NCBI RefSeq assembly: GCF_932526225.1
Contig: NC_064041.1
Span: 250,001 to 314,000, forward strand
Direction of reading: 5' to 3'
From: Nematostella vectensis
Lineage: Eukaryota > Cnidaria > Anthozoa > Actiniaria > Edwardsiidae
DNA: 64,000 nt
Numbering within the stretch: position 1 is the first letter of the stretch; every line of letters begins with the position of its first letter. The position numbers and the translations under genes were made by a program. Below are positions 53,793 to 64,000 of this stretch, in pieces. The notes beneath the pieces were generated by a model. That model worked only from the letters and a program-made list of their open reading frames with translations, was not told where the DNA came from and searched no databases.

Positions 53793-54031
53793 CCTATATT
53801 ATTCACCTAGCCCTAAACTATATTATTCACCTAGCCCTAAACTATATTATTCACCTAGCCCTAAACTATATTATTCACCTAGCCCTAAACTATATTATTC
53901 ACCTAGCCCTAAACTATATTATTCACCTAGCCCTAAACTATATTATTCACCTAGCCCTAAACTATATTATTCACCTAGCCCTAAACTATATTATTCACCT
54001 AGCCCTAAACTATATTATTCACCTAGCCCTA
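53793..54031. repeat. 24-bp tandem repeat, 10 copies
   Basis: Ten almost identical copies of CTATATTATTCACCTAGC plus CCTAAA. Being 24 bp, the unit reads as an 8-residue peptide repeat (LYYSPSPK) in one frame. It abuts the truncated end of the LINE. Confidence 0.95.
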
Positions 54032-55063
54032 GAGGCTTTGGACAATGGTAGTTGTAGTATAAACCTCTTTTTTGCGGATTTTAAAAAAGGTTTCGACCTT
54101 ATTGACCATCACGTTCTTCGTCGCAAACTGAGTAGTTTTAATTTACACCCATGTCTTGTTAGGTGGATTGCTGCTTTCCTCCAAGACCGTTCGCAATCAG
54201 TTCGCATAGGCTCTGCTTCATCGGTTGTTCGCTACCTTAATGGAGGAATTCCCCAGGGTACAAAATTAGGGCCTGTTCTCTTTTTTATCATGGTAAATGA
54301 CCTTGTTTCTAAGTGGGCAACGCGTGCCAAATATGTAGATGACTTGAAAGTCCTGGAGATAATCCCAAGGAACTCGCCATCTTACATGAAATATATTGTG
54401 AATGACATCCAGGATTTCGCTTTCAGTAACAACATGAAATTAAACCCGGCCAAGTGTAAGTCGATGTCGATTGACTTCCAATACAATAGTTGTACGTATC
54501 CCCCCATTACCACCGGTGGTATCCTCATTGAACGTGTCAAATCATTTAAACTACTCGGTGTCTATCTTTCTGAGAACCTGTCATGGGGGGTCCACTGCGA
54601 CTATATAATCAAGAAAGCCAACCGACGATTATATGCTTTAAGAACACTTAAGAAATGTGGTGTACCCGTAAAAGATATGGTAACTGTATACTGCTCACTA
54701 ATTCGATCTATCACTGAATATGCCTCAGTCATTTTTCCAAATATTCCGTGTTACCTCTCTGAAGCACTGGAAAAGATCCAGAGGAGAGCACTTAAAATAA
54801 TTATATCTGGTTGCCAATACCAGGATGCTCTGCGGCTGTCTGGCCTCCAGACACTAGAGGACCGTAGGCATCTTGCATGTGAGGCCTTCATGAAAAACTT
54901 GAATCGCCAGAATCCGCTTTACCATATAGCAGATAGTAGAAGATCGAGAAAGACTAACTGTTACCGAGAAAGACTAACTATTACCAGCAGACGCATAGAT
55001 TTAAGAAATGTCACACTAAACGTTTTTCTGAATTTGTCACTGTTAAATATTTGTATTGTTTGA
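54032..55063 (+). pseudogene. Non-LTR retrotransposon reverse transcriptase, 5'-truncated
   Basis: The frame starts inside the RT palm (FFADFKKGFDLIDHHVL) and continues through NGGIPQGTKLGPVLFFIM and the catalytic YVDD (KYVDDLKVLE, about 54329-54358). It then has FKLLGVYLSENLSW and the usual C-terminal segment with RRALKIIISGCQ and RRHLACEAF, ending TGA at 55063. Endonuclease and ORF1 are missing. The 3' flank holds short CCTATCCTACC-type repeats (55120-55150), as CR1-like elements have. The frame is intact for 340 codons, so the copy is not very old. Confidence 0.9.
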
Positions 55064-55442
55064 ATTAGTAAATGTTGCGCTTAGCCTGTAATTCAGCTCT
55101 CACGCTGCTAAAGGTTAAACATACCTATCCTACCTACCTATCCTATCCTAAACTCTATTAGTATATTGGATTTGTGAGGTGAATGTGCTCAATGTAGTGT
55201 CCCGATTCCCTTCCTTTAATTCATATTACATTACATAATTTGCTAGGGGGGGGGGGGGGGGGTTGTAATTTTCTTTCTGTTGGGTTATTGGGTAAGTTCG
55301 GTAAGTGCATTAAAACTTTTTATTGATTGACACAACAAATTAAAAAATATAATCAGCAAATAAACATCTTCTGGCGGCTGGGATATTGACTGATAATGTC
55401 CAAGAATAAGAAATGGTACGGGAAATAAACAGTTGGCGAAGA
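55064..55442. other. Spacer with a G-homopolymer
   Basis: LINE 3' tail, then non-coding DNA with a run of about 17 G at 55245-55262. Confidence 0.5.
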
Positions 55443-56040
55443 AGCTACGAGTCATTTCATTTTTCATGCCACAAGACGTGTGCAAACTTGAGAGCTACGA
55501 GTCATTTCATTTCTCATGCCACAAGACGTGCGAACTTGAGAGCTACGAGTCATTTCATTTCTCATGCCATAAGACGTGTGCGAACTTGAGAGCTACGAGT
55601 TATTTCCTTTCTCAGGCCATGAGATGTGTGCGAACTTGAGAGCTACGAGTCATTTCATTTCTCATGCCATAAGACGTGTGCGAACTTGAGAGCTACGAGT
55701 CATTTCATTTCTCAGGCCACAAGACGTGTGCGAACTTGAGAGCTACAAGTCATTTCATTTCTCATGCCATAAGACGTGTGCGAACTTGAGAGCTACGAGT
55801 CATTTCATTTCTCATGCCACAAGACGTGTGCGAACTTGAGAGCTACGAGTCATTTCATTTCTCATGCCATAAGACGTGTGCGAACTTGAGAGCTACGAGT
55901 CATTTCATTTCTCAGGCCACAAGACGTGTGCGAACTTGAGAGCTACAAGTCATTTCATTTCTCATGCCATAAGACGTGTGCGAACTTGAGAGCTACGAGT
56001 CATTTCATTTCTCATGCCACAAGACGTGTGCGAACTTGAG
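55443..56040. repeat. 50-bp minisatellite
   Basis: About 12 copies of a 50-bp unit: ACTTGAGAGCTACGAGTCAT, then TTCATTTCTCATGCC(A/C)(T/C)AAG, then ACGTGTGCGA. Subsets alternate (CATGCCAT against CAGGCCAC), which shows higher-order duplication of about 250 bp. Confidence 0.95.
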
Positions 56041-56067
56041 AAAACCATTTAATTGCCGCGCGCGAAA

Positions 56068-56350
56068 TGAAACACGTTGTGATTGGCTGTGATACTGTTA
56101 TTGAAGATATGATTAGCTGAATCACAAACTGCCAATGCAGCCTTAACTTCGAGTGAGCGGGACTTTTAAAAGAATACAAAAACTTTTTAAGTAGAATAAA
56201 AGCTATAAGCCTAAAACATGCGTTCGAAGTGGTGGATTTACACCTAGGCTGTTTATTGCAGCCGTTAAAAGCAGAGTAAATCCATTCACACAACAACCTG
56301 TTGAGTACATTCACGGCGTATTTAGTTGACTTTTTCTGTTTTCTGGTGTC
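56068..56350. repeat. Dispersed repeat, copy B
   Basis: Collinear with 41048-41330 (see that entry). It lies between the 50-bp minisatellite and the next gene. The rest up to 56845 is non-coding. Confidence 0.75.
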
Positions 56351-56845
56351 GCTTCGGCTTTGCCAGCTTTGTCGCTTCGTCGTTTGATTGTTTTCTATCA
56401 TTTTTCTGGTATGAAAAACGAGTTGTCCAAAGTACAGATATCACTTTGGCTTGACGTTATTGCCTGATATTTTTCCTGTGAAAATGTACACGTATTGACC
56501 AAAGAATGAGCGCGCATGAAAATTTCATTTCTAGTATAGAATTTATCAAGTCTTTTGATGAGTTTGATTTTGTTGCTTGGTACAACAATGTCATTTAAGC
56601 AATCAAGCGCGGATATGGCAGTGGGGGGGAGTGGGGGGAGGGCAAGGATATTGAGCTATCACTTTTTGCTACGTCTAAGTACAGCAGGGTGAGACATGAT
56701 ACTTTTACATAAGAAGATGAGAACTCTCAATTTCTCTTCTGGTACTATTGAGCCTGTGGTGAATCGTCGTTAACAATTCATTGCTTACCTCTGGTGCCTA
56801 GACAAGTCATATTTGTGTTTTTCTTTTGGTATACTAAAAAAGAAA

Positions 56846-57539
56846 ATGTTTTGGGTTTCTATTTTGCTTCTCATAGTTATAAAAGTTTCCATAGAGGAAA
56901 ATTATGCCCCGTTAAATGAATGGTCACCTAAAATTCACGATGACTTAAAGGAATGGATCGAGAAAGTTTATTCAAATCAAAGTGACAAAAGAGCAGAAGA
57001 AAGTGCTGATGTAGTACACGTCTTTGGACAAAGTCATGACAATGCTGAACACGAAGTCAATGTTTCGCAAGTCTCAAATCCTGACAAATTATTGAACGTC
57101 TTGAAAAGACTTGAGCACTTGATCAACGGGAACATCGTGAAATCACCAACACAAAGTATTCACACATCTTTTGAACCTATAGTCCGCGGATCGATGCTAG
57201 AACTTCCTGTTAATTTTACGTCCGTACAAAGATTAGGAACGGCTGACAAAAAGCAGTGGGGATTCAGTTTTATCCATTTCTGCAGAGAGGCAAGCAAATT
57301 GGTCGAGTATCACAAGCACGTTAAAATTGATGCTTATAGAAAATCAACCCTGCCGGTAAGCATTCTTGAAAAAGGCGCATTCAACAAGAATTTTACAACC
57401 GCCGGACATTTATTCGGAAACAAGCACCAATTTACGAAGCAAACTCATAATGCCACTGTGTCAGGAAGACAGTTCTTGACGTCGAATCAATCTATGCTGA
57501 AGCCGGATACTGCGTACAGAATCTTCACGAAGACAAAAG
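56846..57539 (+). CDS. Paralogue exon 1: signal peptide and N-terminal region
   Basis: 231 codons, donor AAAAG|GTATGC, phase 1. A later donor (GGAA|GTAAGT at 57584) is phase 0 and does not fit the next exon. After the leader comes a Lys/Asn/Ser-rich region with several N-x-S/T sites and no recognised domain. Confidence 0.7.
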
Positions 57540-60500
57540 GTATGCAAACATCTGTTTACAAAAAAACCTCAGCGAAAACGGAAGTAAGTCCATTTTGTGC
57601 ATTTGGCCTCTCATCAGACGGATTCCAAAAAAAACGGTTCATCCATGGGTCCCAGTGTCTGCCTTACCATGGGACAAATTCAAGTCAATTTCTTTCCTGC
57701 TAATCAACCTTCCAACTAGTTTATGGTCTATGACCCTTTGTAATTTCATATTGATCTACCGTGATCACAGCACTGACTTTCTTAGTCATATGAAGGTTGC
57801 GGTTCATCACGAGTCCGCTAAAATACATATTTATTCGCTTACTCCATTAAAACTAATGACATATTTTTCCTTAAGTAACGCCTGTCGTAGACGGCAACTA
57901 TTACTTGATCAAGTTCAAAACGAACCAAAGCGAGGCTCTGCACTGCCTCGGTATGGATTCCAGCGGTGGACTCCAAGTGACGTCATCAAGGTGTCTCTTC
58001 TTCTCTGCTCACTATCCAGGCCTGCAGGTCAGAGGGGGCGTACTGCCAGCGGTCTCACTAGAATGCGCATGCTCGCCAGGCTACTACATCAACCGTGACA
58101 GCAGCAGGATAACAATAAGAAAGCGGATCATAAATCCCAATTATGGTACGATATGTCCTAATTAGAGAGGTAAAAAATCCCAATAATGGTACGATATGTC
58201 CGACTAAGGGATGTCATTAAACCCAATAATGGTACGATATGTCCGACTAAGAGATGTCATTACACCCAATTATGGTACGATATGTCCGATTAAGAGATGT
58301 CATTAAACCTAATAATGGTGGGATATGTCCCACTAGAGGGGCCATCAACCCCTCTATATATTTCCTTTAGGAATTTGTTCTAAATAAAAAGCGAGTCTTC
58401 AGTGTACTGAATACAAGTTGTTTAAATAAGTTAAGATGATGTTTTCTTCTCAGATATCGACTCCACATTTTATTTCAAACCTGTCCACGGCGAAAACGCA
58501 TTCCAACTTCTTGGAAATCATCTCAGGCAGGTCGTTTGTAAAAGTTCCACGGACGTACAGCGACTAGTCTTACATCCCTTAGGAAGTCACTTTAATAATG
58601 ATGGATGCAAAGTTGTTCTGCATCCAATAGCACCAGGCGAGAATCCAATACAAAACTGTCAATGGAACACAAACAAAAAACAAGGTAAGGTTAGGTATGG
58701 TGAGGTGAGGCGGGGTGAGGCGAGGCGAAGTGCAGTGAGGTGAGTGGGTAAGGCGAGGCGAGGCGAGGTGAGGTAGGTTGAGATGATTTGGGGTGATGTG
58801 AGGTTGAGGTTGAGGTGAGGTGAGGTTGAGATGATTTGAGGTGAGATGAGGGTAACGAAAAAGCTAGTCAGAGTTTCTATGGGCTTTATTCAGGATTCGT
58901 GGTCGTTATGTGTATGTTATTCATGCTCTGACTATTTACAAACTGACCCCAGTGTCATATATCATTACTGTGATATCCGGGGCACGTGGGGGAGCAGTTA
59001 CTGATTGCATAACAAAATCACTAATAACAAATCATTAACTTAACATAACAATATTGTTACAATAAGGTGAGGTGAGGTGTCATAAGGAGGTGAGGTGAGG
59101 TGTTATAAGGAGGTGAGGTGAGGTGTCATGAGGAGGTGAGATGAGGTGAGGTGTCATGAGGAGGTGAGGTGAGGTGTCATAAGGAGGTGAGGTGAGGTGT
59201 CATAAGGAGGTGAGGTGAGGTGTCATGAGGAGGTGAGATGAGGTGAGGTGTCATGAGGAGGTGAGGTGAGGTGTCATAAGGAGGTGAGGTGAGGTGTCAT
59301 AAGGAGGTGAGGTGAGGTGTCATAAGGAAGTGAGGTGAGGTGTGGTGTGGTGATTTGAGGTGCGGCGAGATGAGGTGAGGTGTCATGAGGAGGTGAGATG
59401 AGGTGTGGTGTCATGAGGAGGTGAGGTGAGGTGTCATAAGGAGGTGAGGTGAGGTGTCATAAGGAGGTGAGGTGAGGTGTCATAAGGAGGTGAGGTGAGG
59501 TGTCATAAGGAGGTGAGGTGAGGTGTCATGAGGAGGTGAGATGAGGTGAGGTGTCATGAGGAGGTGAGGTGAGGTGAGGTGTCATGAGGAGGTGAGGTGA
59601 GGTGTGGTGTCATGAGGAGGTGAGGTGAGGTGTCATGAGGAGGTGAGGTGAGGTGTGGTGTCATGAGGAGGTGAGGTGAGGTGTGGTGTCATGAGGAGGT
59701 GAGGTGAGGTGTGGTGTCATGAGGAGGTGAGGTGAGGTGAGGTGTCATGAGGAGGTGAGATGAGGTGAGGTGTCATGAGGAGGTGAGGTGAGGTGAGGTG
59801 TCATGAGGAGGTGAGATGAGGTGAGGTGTCATGAGGAGGTGAGGTGAGGTGAGGTGTCATAAGGAGGTGAGGTGAGGTGTCATAAGGAAGTGAGGTGAGG
59901 TGTGGTGTGGTGATTTGAGGTGCGGCGAGATGAGGTGAGGTGTCATGAGGAGGTGAGATGAGGTGTGGTGTCATGAGGAGGTGAGGTGAGGTGTCATAAG
60001 GAGGTGAGGTGAGGTGTCATAAGGAGGTGAGGTGAGGTGTCATAAGGAGGTGAGGTGAGGTGTCATAAGGAGGTGAGGTGAGGTGTCATGAGGAGGTGAG
60101 ATGAGGTGAGGTGTCATGAGGAGGTGAGGTGAGGTGTGGTGTCATAAGGAGGTGAGGTGAGGTGTGGTGTCATAAGGAGGTGAGGTAAGGTGTCATGAGG
60201 AGGTGAGGTGAGGTGTGGTGTGGTGTCATGAGGAGGTGAGGTGAGGTGTCATGAGGAGGTGAGATGAGGTGAGGTGTCATGAGGAGGTGAGGTGAGGTGT
60301 CATAAGGAGGTGAGATGAGGTGAGGTGTCATGAGGAGGTGAGGTGAGGTGAGGTGTGGTGTCATGAGGAGGTGAGGTGAGGTGTGGTGTCATGAGGAGGT
60401 GAGGTGAGGTGTCATAAGGAGGTGAGGTGAGGTGTCATAAGGAGGTGAGGTGAGGTGTCATAAGGAGGTGAGGTGAGGTGTCATAAGGAAGTGAGGTGAG

Positions 60501-63500
60501 GTGTGGTGTGGTGATTTGAGGTGCGGCGAGATGAGGTAAGTTGAGGTGAGCAGGTTAGTTGAGGTGAGCAGGTGAGGTGAGATAAAGTTGGATGAGGTGA
60601 GATAGAATGTAGTTTAGTCGAAGGAATAAAATGCGCCACAAACAGCCTCCTGAATTAGCTTTTTGGGGGGTTGAGGGGGAGAAAACCGAAAAAGCCAGAG
60701 AAGATGCGAGAACTAACTAACTCACTTCCCACCGCAACCGTTGTGGTGTGAGCTTGTGTGTTGGGGGGTTGTGAATTGAGGTGAGGAAAGGTAAGGTAGG
60801 GTATAGTAAAATAAGGTGTGGAAAGGGGAAGTGATGTATGCTCTATTGATTTTTTAATATTCTAAATAATAGGGCAAAGTAAAGCTTTCCAGTTTCTATG
60901 ACTGAAAATTGTTGATTAGTTTGGGTAACCATTTTTCTTTCATCTTTTCAGAATTCTGCATTTCCTTAAATTTAATAAACTCTGCAGAGCGAGAAATCAA
61001 GTTAAAATCGAGCATCAAAACGTCTGAGTACATCATAAAAGGCCGCGAGTTCCGCTTAACGACGTACATCCATCACCCTCAAGACCATCCAAAAGTGTTA
61101 TTCACCGCAAGAGAGGACTCGAATGAAGTGTTTGTGCTGCTAAATGGATCGCGGCAACTTAACATCCCTATCACACGCGACTGCACCGAGTTCACGAGAG
61201 TGATCATTACTACAAAGCCACGTGAGTACCAAGTCACGTGAGTACAGAGTCACGTGAGTAACAAGTCACGTGAGTACCATGTCACGTGAGTACCAAGTCC
61301 ATGAGTACCAAGTCGAGTGAGTACCAAGCCACGCGAGTACCGAGTCACGTGAGGTACCGAGTCACGTGAGTAACGAGTCACGTGAGTACCAAGTCACGTG
61401 AGTACAAGTGATCATCACTATTAAGTCACGTGAGTACTAAGTCACGTAAGTAAAAGTGATCATCACTATCAAGTCACTCGAGTTCCGAGTCACGTGAGTA
61501 CAAATGGTCATTACTTTCAAGCCACGTGTGTACTACAAGAAAAAAAAAATCGGCCCTTGAACGCCAGTGCAGTCAGTACCTTATCGTGGTCCAGGTTCGA
61601 ATCAGGGTGATCTTGGAATTTTCCAAATTTATTCTTTGATTCGAGCAGGTTACAAATGAGGCGAAGTAATGTCTTCCATATTCCCTGTCTACGCGGACAC
61701 TAAAACGGAGGTCTCGTACGTGAAGGAGTTTCACGAAGCCTGTCACGTGATACAGATGGTGCTCGCATGTGGGGGTAGTTGTATTTGATAATCCATTTTT
61801 AGTTACAGTGCTTGTGTTCCCGCTCCAGTGGAAGATTCAGTAGGCGAAGGGACTGGGCTGCCATAAAGATTAGACTGTTTACCTCCCGCAGTATGTCTAT
61901 TATATTGACCTACCCCTTCACCACAGGCCGTCTTACGTCGTTCCTCTCCCTGTGGCGAGCAGAGCAATCAAGTTATGCTTAAACAAAACGGTGGACTGTG
62001 TTGACCTAAGGACCGCGCTAGAACGTATTATTCTCTTATTTTTACTGACGCTCGCCAAAGGAGGGCGCCTGGAATTAAACAAAACTTTCCTTGTGTAATT
62101 CCAGAAAACTCGTATTATTTCTATCTGGTGAACCATCTTGGCATTCCCCTTCATCTTAAAGCGAACAGTTCTGATGATGGTACAGAGCCTCTTCGTAGCC
62201 CCAAGATGAAGGTTCATGTCCAACGTTCTGGCGAAGGGTGGATTATGAAGGCCGAGCCTGCAGACAAGAAGCGCAGCGGAGTTACTGTTGAAGATGATGA
62301 TGATTATGAGCCGGTATTACCATACAGTTTTTATGCATAGTTTCAGGATTCTAATCTCCTGATTTTGTGTGTGGCTTTATAACACACGTTTCCTTCCATT
62401 TCCTTCCATGCTTTTGTCTGTTACAACTAGTGGTCCAGGGACAAATCACACAACAATCTTCTGTCCTTCAAATCATTACTCAAATTAATATTTCACAAAT
62501 TATATGCCAACCAAGAAAAATCTAAATGTTCGTTGCTCGAATTGGCATAAACTGAAATGGTGTTTAACCTTTGCAAGGGGCTCATATCGGCGATGACCGC
62601 TAAAGAAGCTAAGGACAATTATTTAAAACAAATATGTTTGATATGCTTGAAGGGTTACCAGGAATACTCGGGCACCACGAGGCCTGCCGTACACGAGCTC
62701 AGCAAATCCATCCAGGCGGATGCCGAACACGAGCTCAGCAAATCCATCCAGGCGGATGCCGTACACGAGCTCAGCAAATCCATCCAGGCGGATGCCGTGA
62801 ATGACTCCTCGCAAGCGTTGCACCTCATGTTTGACTTAGTCGACCCCAATGGACATTCTGATCCAGTCTTTGGAAACGACCCCAAAATACATTTCAAAGC
62901 CGTAAATCACGGGAAGACCTTCCACATACGAGAGTCACCTCATCAAGTCACAGGTATGATCGTAGTCGGCGGCGAAATTACTTACCTCCTAACCTCACTG
63001 ATCTGTGAGGTAAGTGGACTGAGGTTCAGTTACTTCAGTCATCTCATGACGTCATGGGCAGCAGCTCATGACGTCACAGGTACAGTTATCTTGTGACTTC
63101 TTGGTACAATCTGCCCAAGGCGTCATAAGTTATCGTCTACCCGTGTTGTCATAGGGTACAGTGAGTCCACGACGTCCTGTTACAAGTATTGAAATACTGC
63201 CAAGGAAGTCTATCAAACAGACACTTGAAGTAAATAAAACAAACATCAAGTTAAGGGAAATGTTTTAGATACTCTACGAGTAGGAAGGAAGGAGGAAGGA
63301 AGGAGGAAGGAAGGCTGGTAGAATTATCTCCCCCAAGAAAAAGATAACGATTATTAAACATGTAAATAATTAAATTTATGCATTGAACCAAAGACATGCA
63401 AATTATTGAACATGTAAATATGGTACCACTGACTCGGCCGGTACCCAGTCCACCTCCAATACTTAACCATAATTACTTATTCATCGCTGTCTTCTCTCTT

Positions 63501-63729
63501 CCAGACATGCTTTCCAGGAACCTTAGTGGCGTGACGCTGAAAAAGTTTGATAACATCCCCGGCGACAGGATTAAAAATTTGATTGATAGCAACAACTACC
63601 CCTACTTCCCATCATCCTCTTTGATTATTAGCCATTTCTCGGAACCGGAGGACTGGGGAGACCACTATGGCTCTTCTATCGAGGGTTTCTTTGTACCACA
63701 GCAAGATGGAAATCACGTATTCCATTTAG
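56846..63729 (+). CDS. Paralogous secreted beta-trefoil / PA14 protein (5' part; continues past the window)
   Basis: Predicted exons: 56846-57539, 57876-58145, 58454-58684, 60952-61221, 62105-62313, 62662-62953, 63505-63729, about 730 residues so far, all phase-compatible. The chosen ATG opens a clear signal peptide (MFWVSILLLIVIKVSIEE); an upstream in-frame ATG (56813) would put 11 polar residues before it. Order: leader, 215-residue unknown region, AbfB-like beta-trefoil, three exons of a repeated unknown domain, then PA14 part 1. The gene at 30001 has the same modules with PA14 in front of the trefoil, so the order is permuted or PA14 flanks each unit. The 3' end, including any CRDs, is outside the window. 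Confidence 0.75.
57876..58145 (+). CDS. Paralogue exon 2: beta-trefoil, first two thirds
   Basis: Phase 1 to 1. Starts TPVVDGNYYLIKF and includes VSLECACSPGYYINRD; donor TATG|GTACGA. Covers in one exon what exons 8 and 9 of the first gene encode. An alternative acceptor at 57890 (GTCGTAG) would shorten it by five codons. Confidence 0.75.
58120..58345. repeat. 43-bp tandem repeat seeded at the exon 2 donor
   Basis: The exon end and donor (CCCAATTATGGTACGATATG) recur about five times with a 43-bp period as CCCAATAATGGTACGATATG. Confidence 0.92.
58454..58684 (+). CDS. Paralogue exon 3: beta-trefoil, last part
   Basis: Acceptor TTTTCTTCTCAG, donor ACAAG|GTAAGG, phase 1 to 1, 77 codons. Reads DIDSTFYFKPVHGENAF, then FNNDGCKVVLHPI; matches exon 10 of the first gene. 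Confidence 0.82.
58685..60600. repeat. GAGGTGAGGT minisatellite from the exon 3 donor
   Basis: The intron opens GTAAGGTTAGGTATGGTGAGG and becomes an array of about 23 bp units (TCATAAGGAGGTGAGGTGAG plus GTG), with unique sequence at 58860-59060. Most copies read AG|GTGAGG, a donor-like site. Longer higher-order repeats contain GTGATTTGAGGTGCGGCGAG at 59350, 59910 and 60510. Confidence 0.95.
60952..61221 (+). CDS. Paralogue exon 4: unknown repeated domain, unit 1
   Basis: Acceptor CATCTTTTCAG, donor GCCAC|GTGAGT, phase 1 to 1, 90 codons. Starts FCISLNLINSAEREIKLKSS and ends NEVFVLLNGSRQLNIPITRD. Aligns with both ends of exon 11 of the first gene. Family unknown. Confidence 0.8.
61218..61530. 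repeat. 16-bp tandem repeat seeded at the exon 4 donor
   Basis: Some 15-18 copies of GTGAGTACCAAGTCAC-type units follow directly from the exon end AAGCCAC|GTGAGT. Nearly every copy has CAC|GTGAGT. Confidence 0.92.
61551..61615 (+). other. tRNA-like B-box sequence, possible SINE head
   Basis: GGTTCGAATC at 61594-61603 is a perfect RNA polymerase III B box. GTGCAGTCAGTACC, about 25 nt upstream, loosely resembles an A box. No full cloverleaf could be drawn, so a tRNA-derived SINE or tRNA relic is more likely than a tRNA gene. Confidence 0.3.
62105..62313 (+). CDS. Paralogue exon 5: unknown repeated domain, unit 2
   Basis: Acceptor TTGTGTAATTCCAG. Reads YYFYLVNHLGIPLHLKANS, resembling the start of exon 4, then an acidic DDDDYEP end. 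The donor CCG|GTATTA is weak; without it the frame stops at TAG 62338-62340, which would make this a terminal exon of a shorter product. Confidence 0.6.
62662..62953 (+). CDS. Paralogue exon 6: 15-residue repeats and domain unit 3
   Basis: Phase 0 to 1, donor ACAG|GTATGA. Contains three in-frame copies of a 15-residue repeat (HELSKSIQADAV type, 62692-62802), then LHLMFDLVDPNGHSDPVF, a third version of the unknown domain. The acceptor is weak; the frame stays open upstream to 62557. Confidence 0.6.
63505..63729 (+). CDS. Paralogue exon 7: PA14 domain, first part
   Basis: Acceptor CTCTCTTCCAG, donor TTTAG|GTACGT, phase 1 to 1, 75 codons. Reads VTLKKFDNIPGDRIKNLI, then SSIEGFFVPQQDGNHVFHL, the same PA14 segment as exon 3 of the first gene. 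The rest of the domain is beyond 64000. Confidence 0.88.
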
Positions 63730-64000
63730 GTACGTTATCAATATAATGATGATCACGTATTCCATTTAGGTACGTTATCAATATAATAATCACGTATTCT
63801 ATTTGGGTACGTTATCAATATAATAATCACGTATTCTATTTGGGTACGTTATCAATATAATAAGCACGTATTCTATTTGGGTACACTATCAATATCATGA
63901 TGTCATGTATTCCATTTAGGTACATTATCAATATCATGATGTCACGTATTCCATTTAGGTACGTTATCAATATCATGATGTCACGTATTCCATTTAGGTA
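63710..64000. repeat. 37-40 bp tandem repeat seeded at the exon 7 donor
   Basis: CACGTATTCCATTTAGGTAC, the exon end plus donor, recurs about seven times with GTTATCAATAT(A/C)AT spacers up to the window edge. Confidence 0.93.

Noticed and set aside
57595-58098. Plus-strand ORF of 167 residues overlapping paralogue exon 2
   Set aside because: It is in a different frame from the trefoil sequence that matches the first gene.
60170-60364. Minus-strand ORF of SPHLLMTPHL repeats
   Set aside because: Antisense of the GAGGTGAGGT array in an intron.

Overview
The window looks like cnidarian nuclear DNA, probably from an anthozoan. The main reason is that it encodes about fifty copies of the minicollagen cysteine-rich domain (C-x3-C-x3-C-x3-C-x3-CC), a fold known mainly from the walls of cnidarian stinging capsules (nematocysts). 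Genes are intron-rich with GT-AG junctions, intergenic DNA is full of transposon debris, and minisatellites are abundant. No bacterial-type features, rRNA or CRISPR were seen.

Layout. 1-408 is the end of a miniature inverted-repeat element (MITE). 2281-7725 is a decayed Gypsy LTR retrotransposon with both LTRs. 9822-20707 is a larger, decayed chromodomain Gypsy element carrying an envelope-like gene and a RING-finger ORF. It sits inside a 25-bp minisatellite, and a second MITE copy is inserted in its env gene. The minisatellite continues to about 24340, next to a degenerate minus-strand PA14 gene (24361-25376). 25377-30000 is repeat-rich spacer.

The centrepiece is a plus-strand gene of 16 predicted exons, 30001-46885. 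Every splice junction keeps phase, and the exons sum to 5994 nt (1997 residues). Domain order is signal peptide, PA14, Ala/Gly glycine-zipper, AbfB-like beta-trefoil, Ser/Thr-rich region, proline-rich linker, an 18-nt microexon, two fibronectin type II domains, then 27 complete plus one partial minicollagen-type CRDs. A second large CRD exon (47678-51066; 22 CRDs with a long polyproline block) has the same acceptor phase and no signal peptide of its own, so it may be an alternative last exon. A paralogous gene begins at 56846 and runs off the right edge. It has a signal peptide, the same beta-trefoil and following domain, and then PA14, so the domain order differs. Together these suggest a tandem cluster of secreted, disulfide-cross-linked structural proteins, plausibly nematocyst wall or tubule components; that role is inferred from the domains.

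A second pattern runs through the host genes: many introns begin with a minisatellite whose unit is a copy of the exon end plus its 5' splice site (33304, 38896, 58120, 58685, 61218, 63715). In the 39-bp array at 38901 the unit is a multiple of three, so use of a later donor would lengthen the protein by 13-residue steps.

All gene models come from reading frames, splice consensus and phase by eye. No alignment or transcript data were available.
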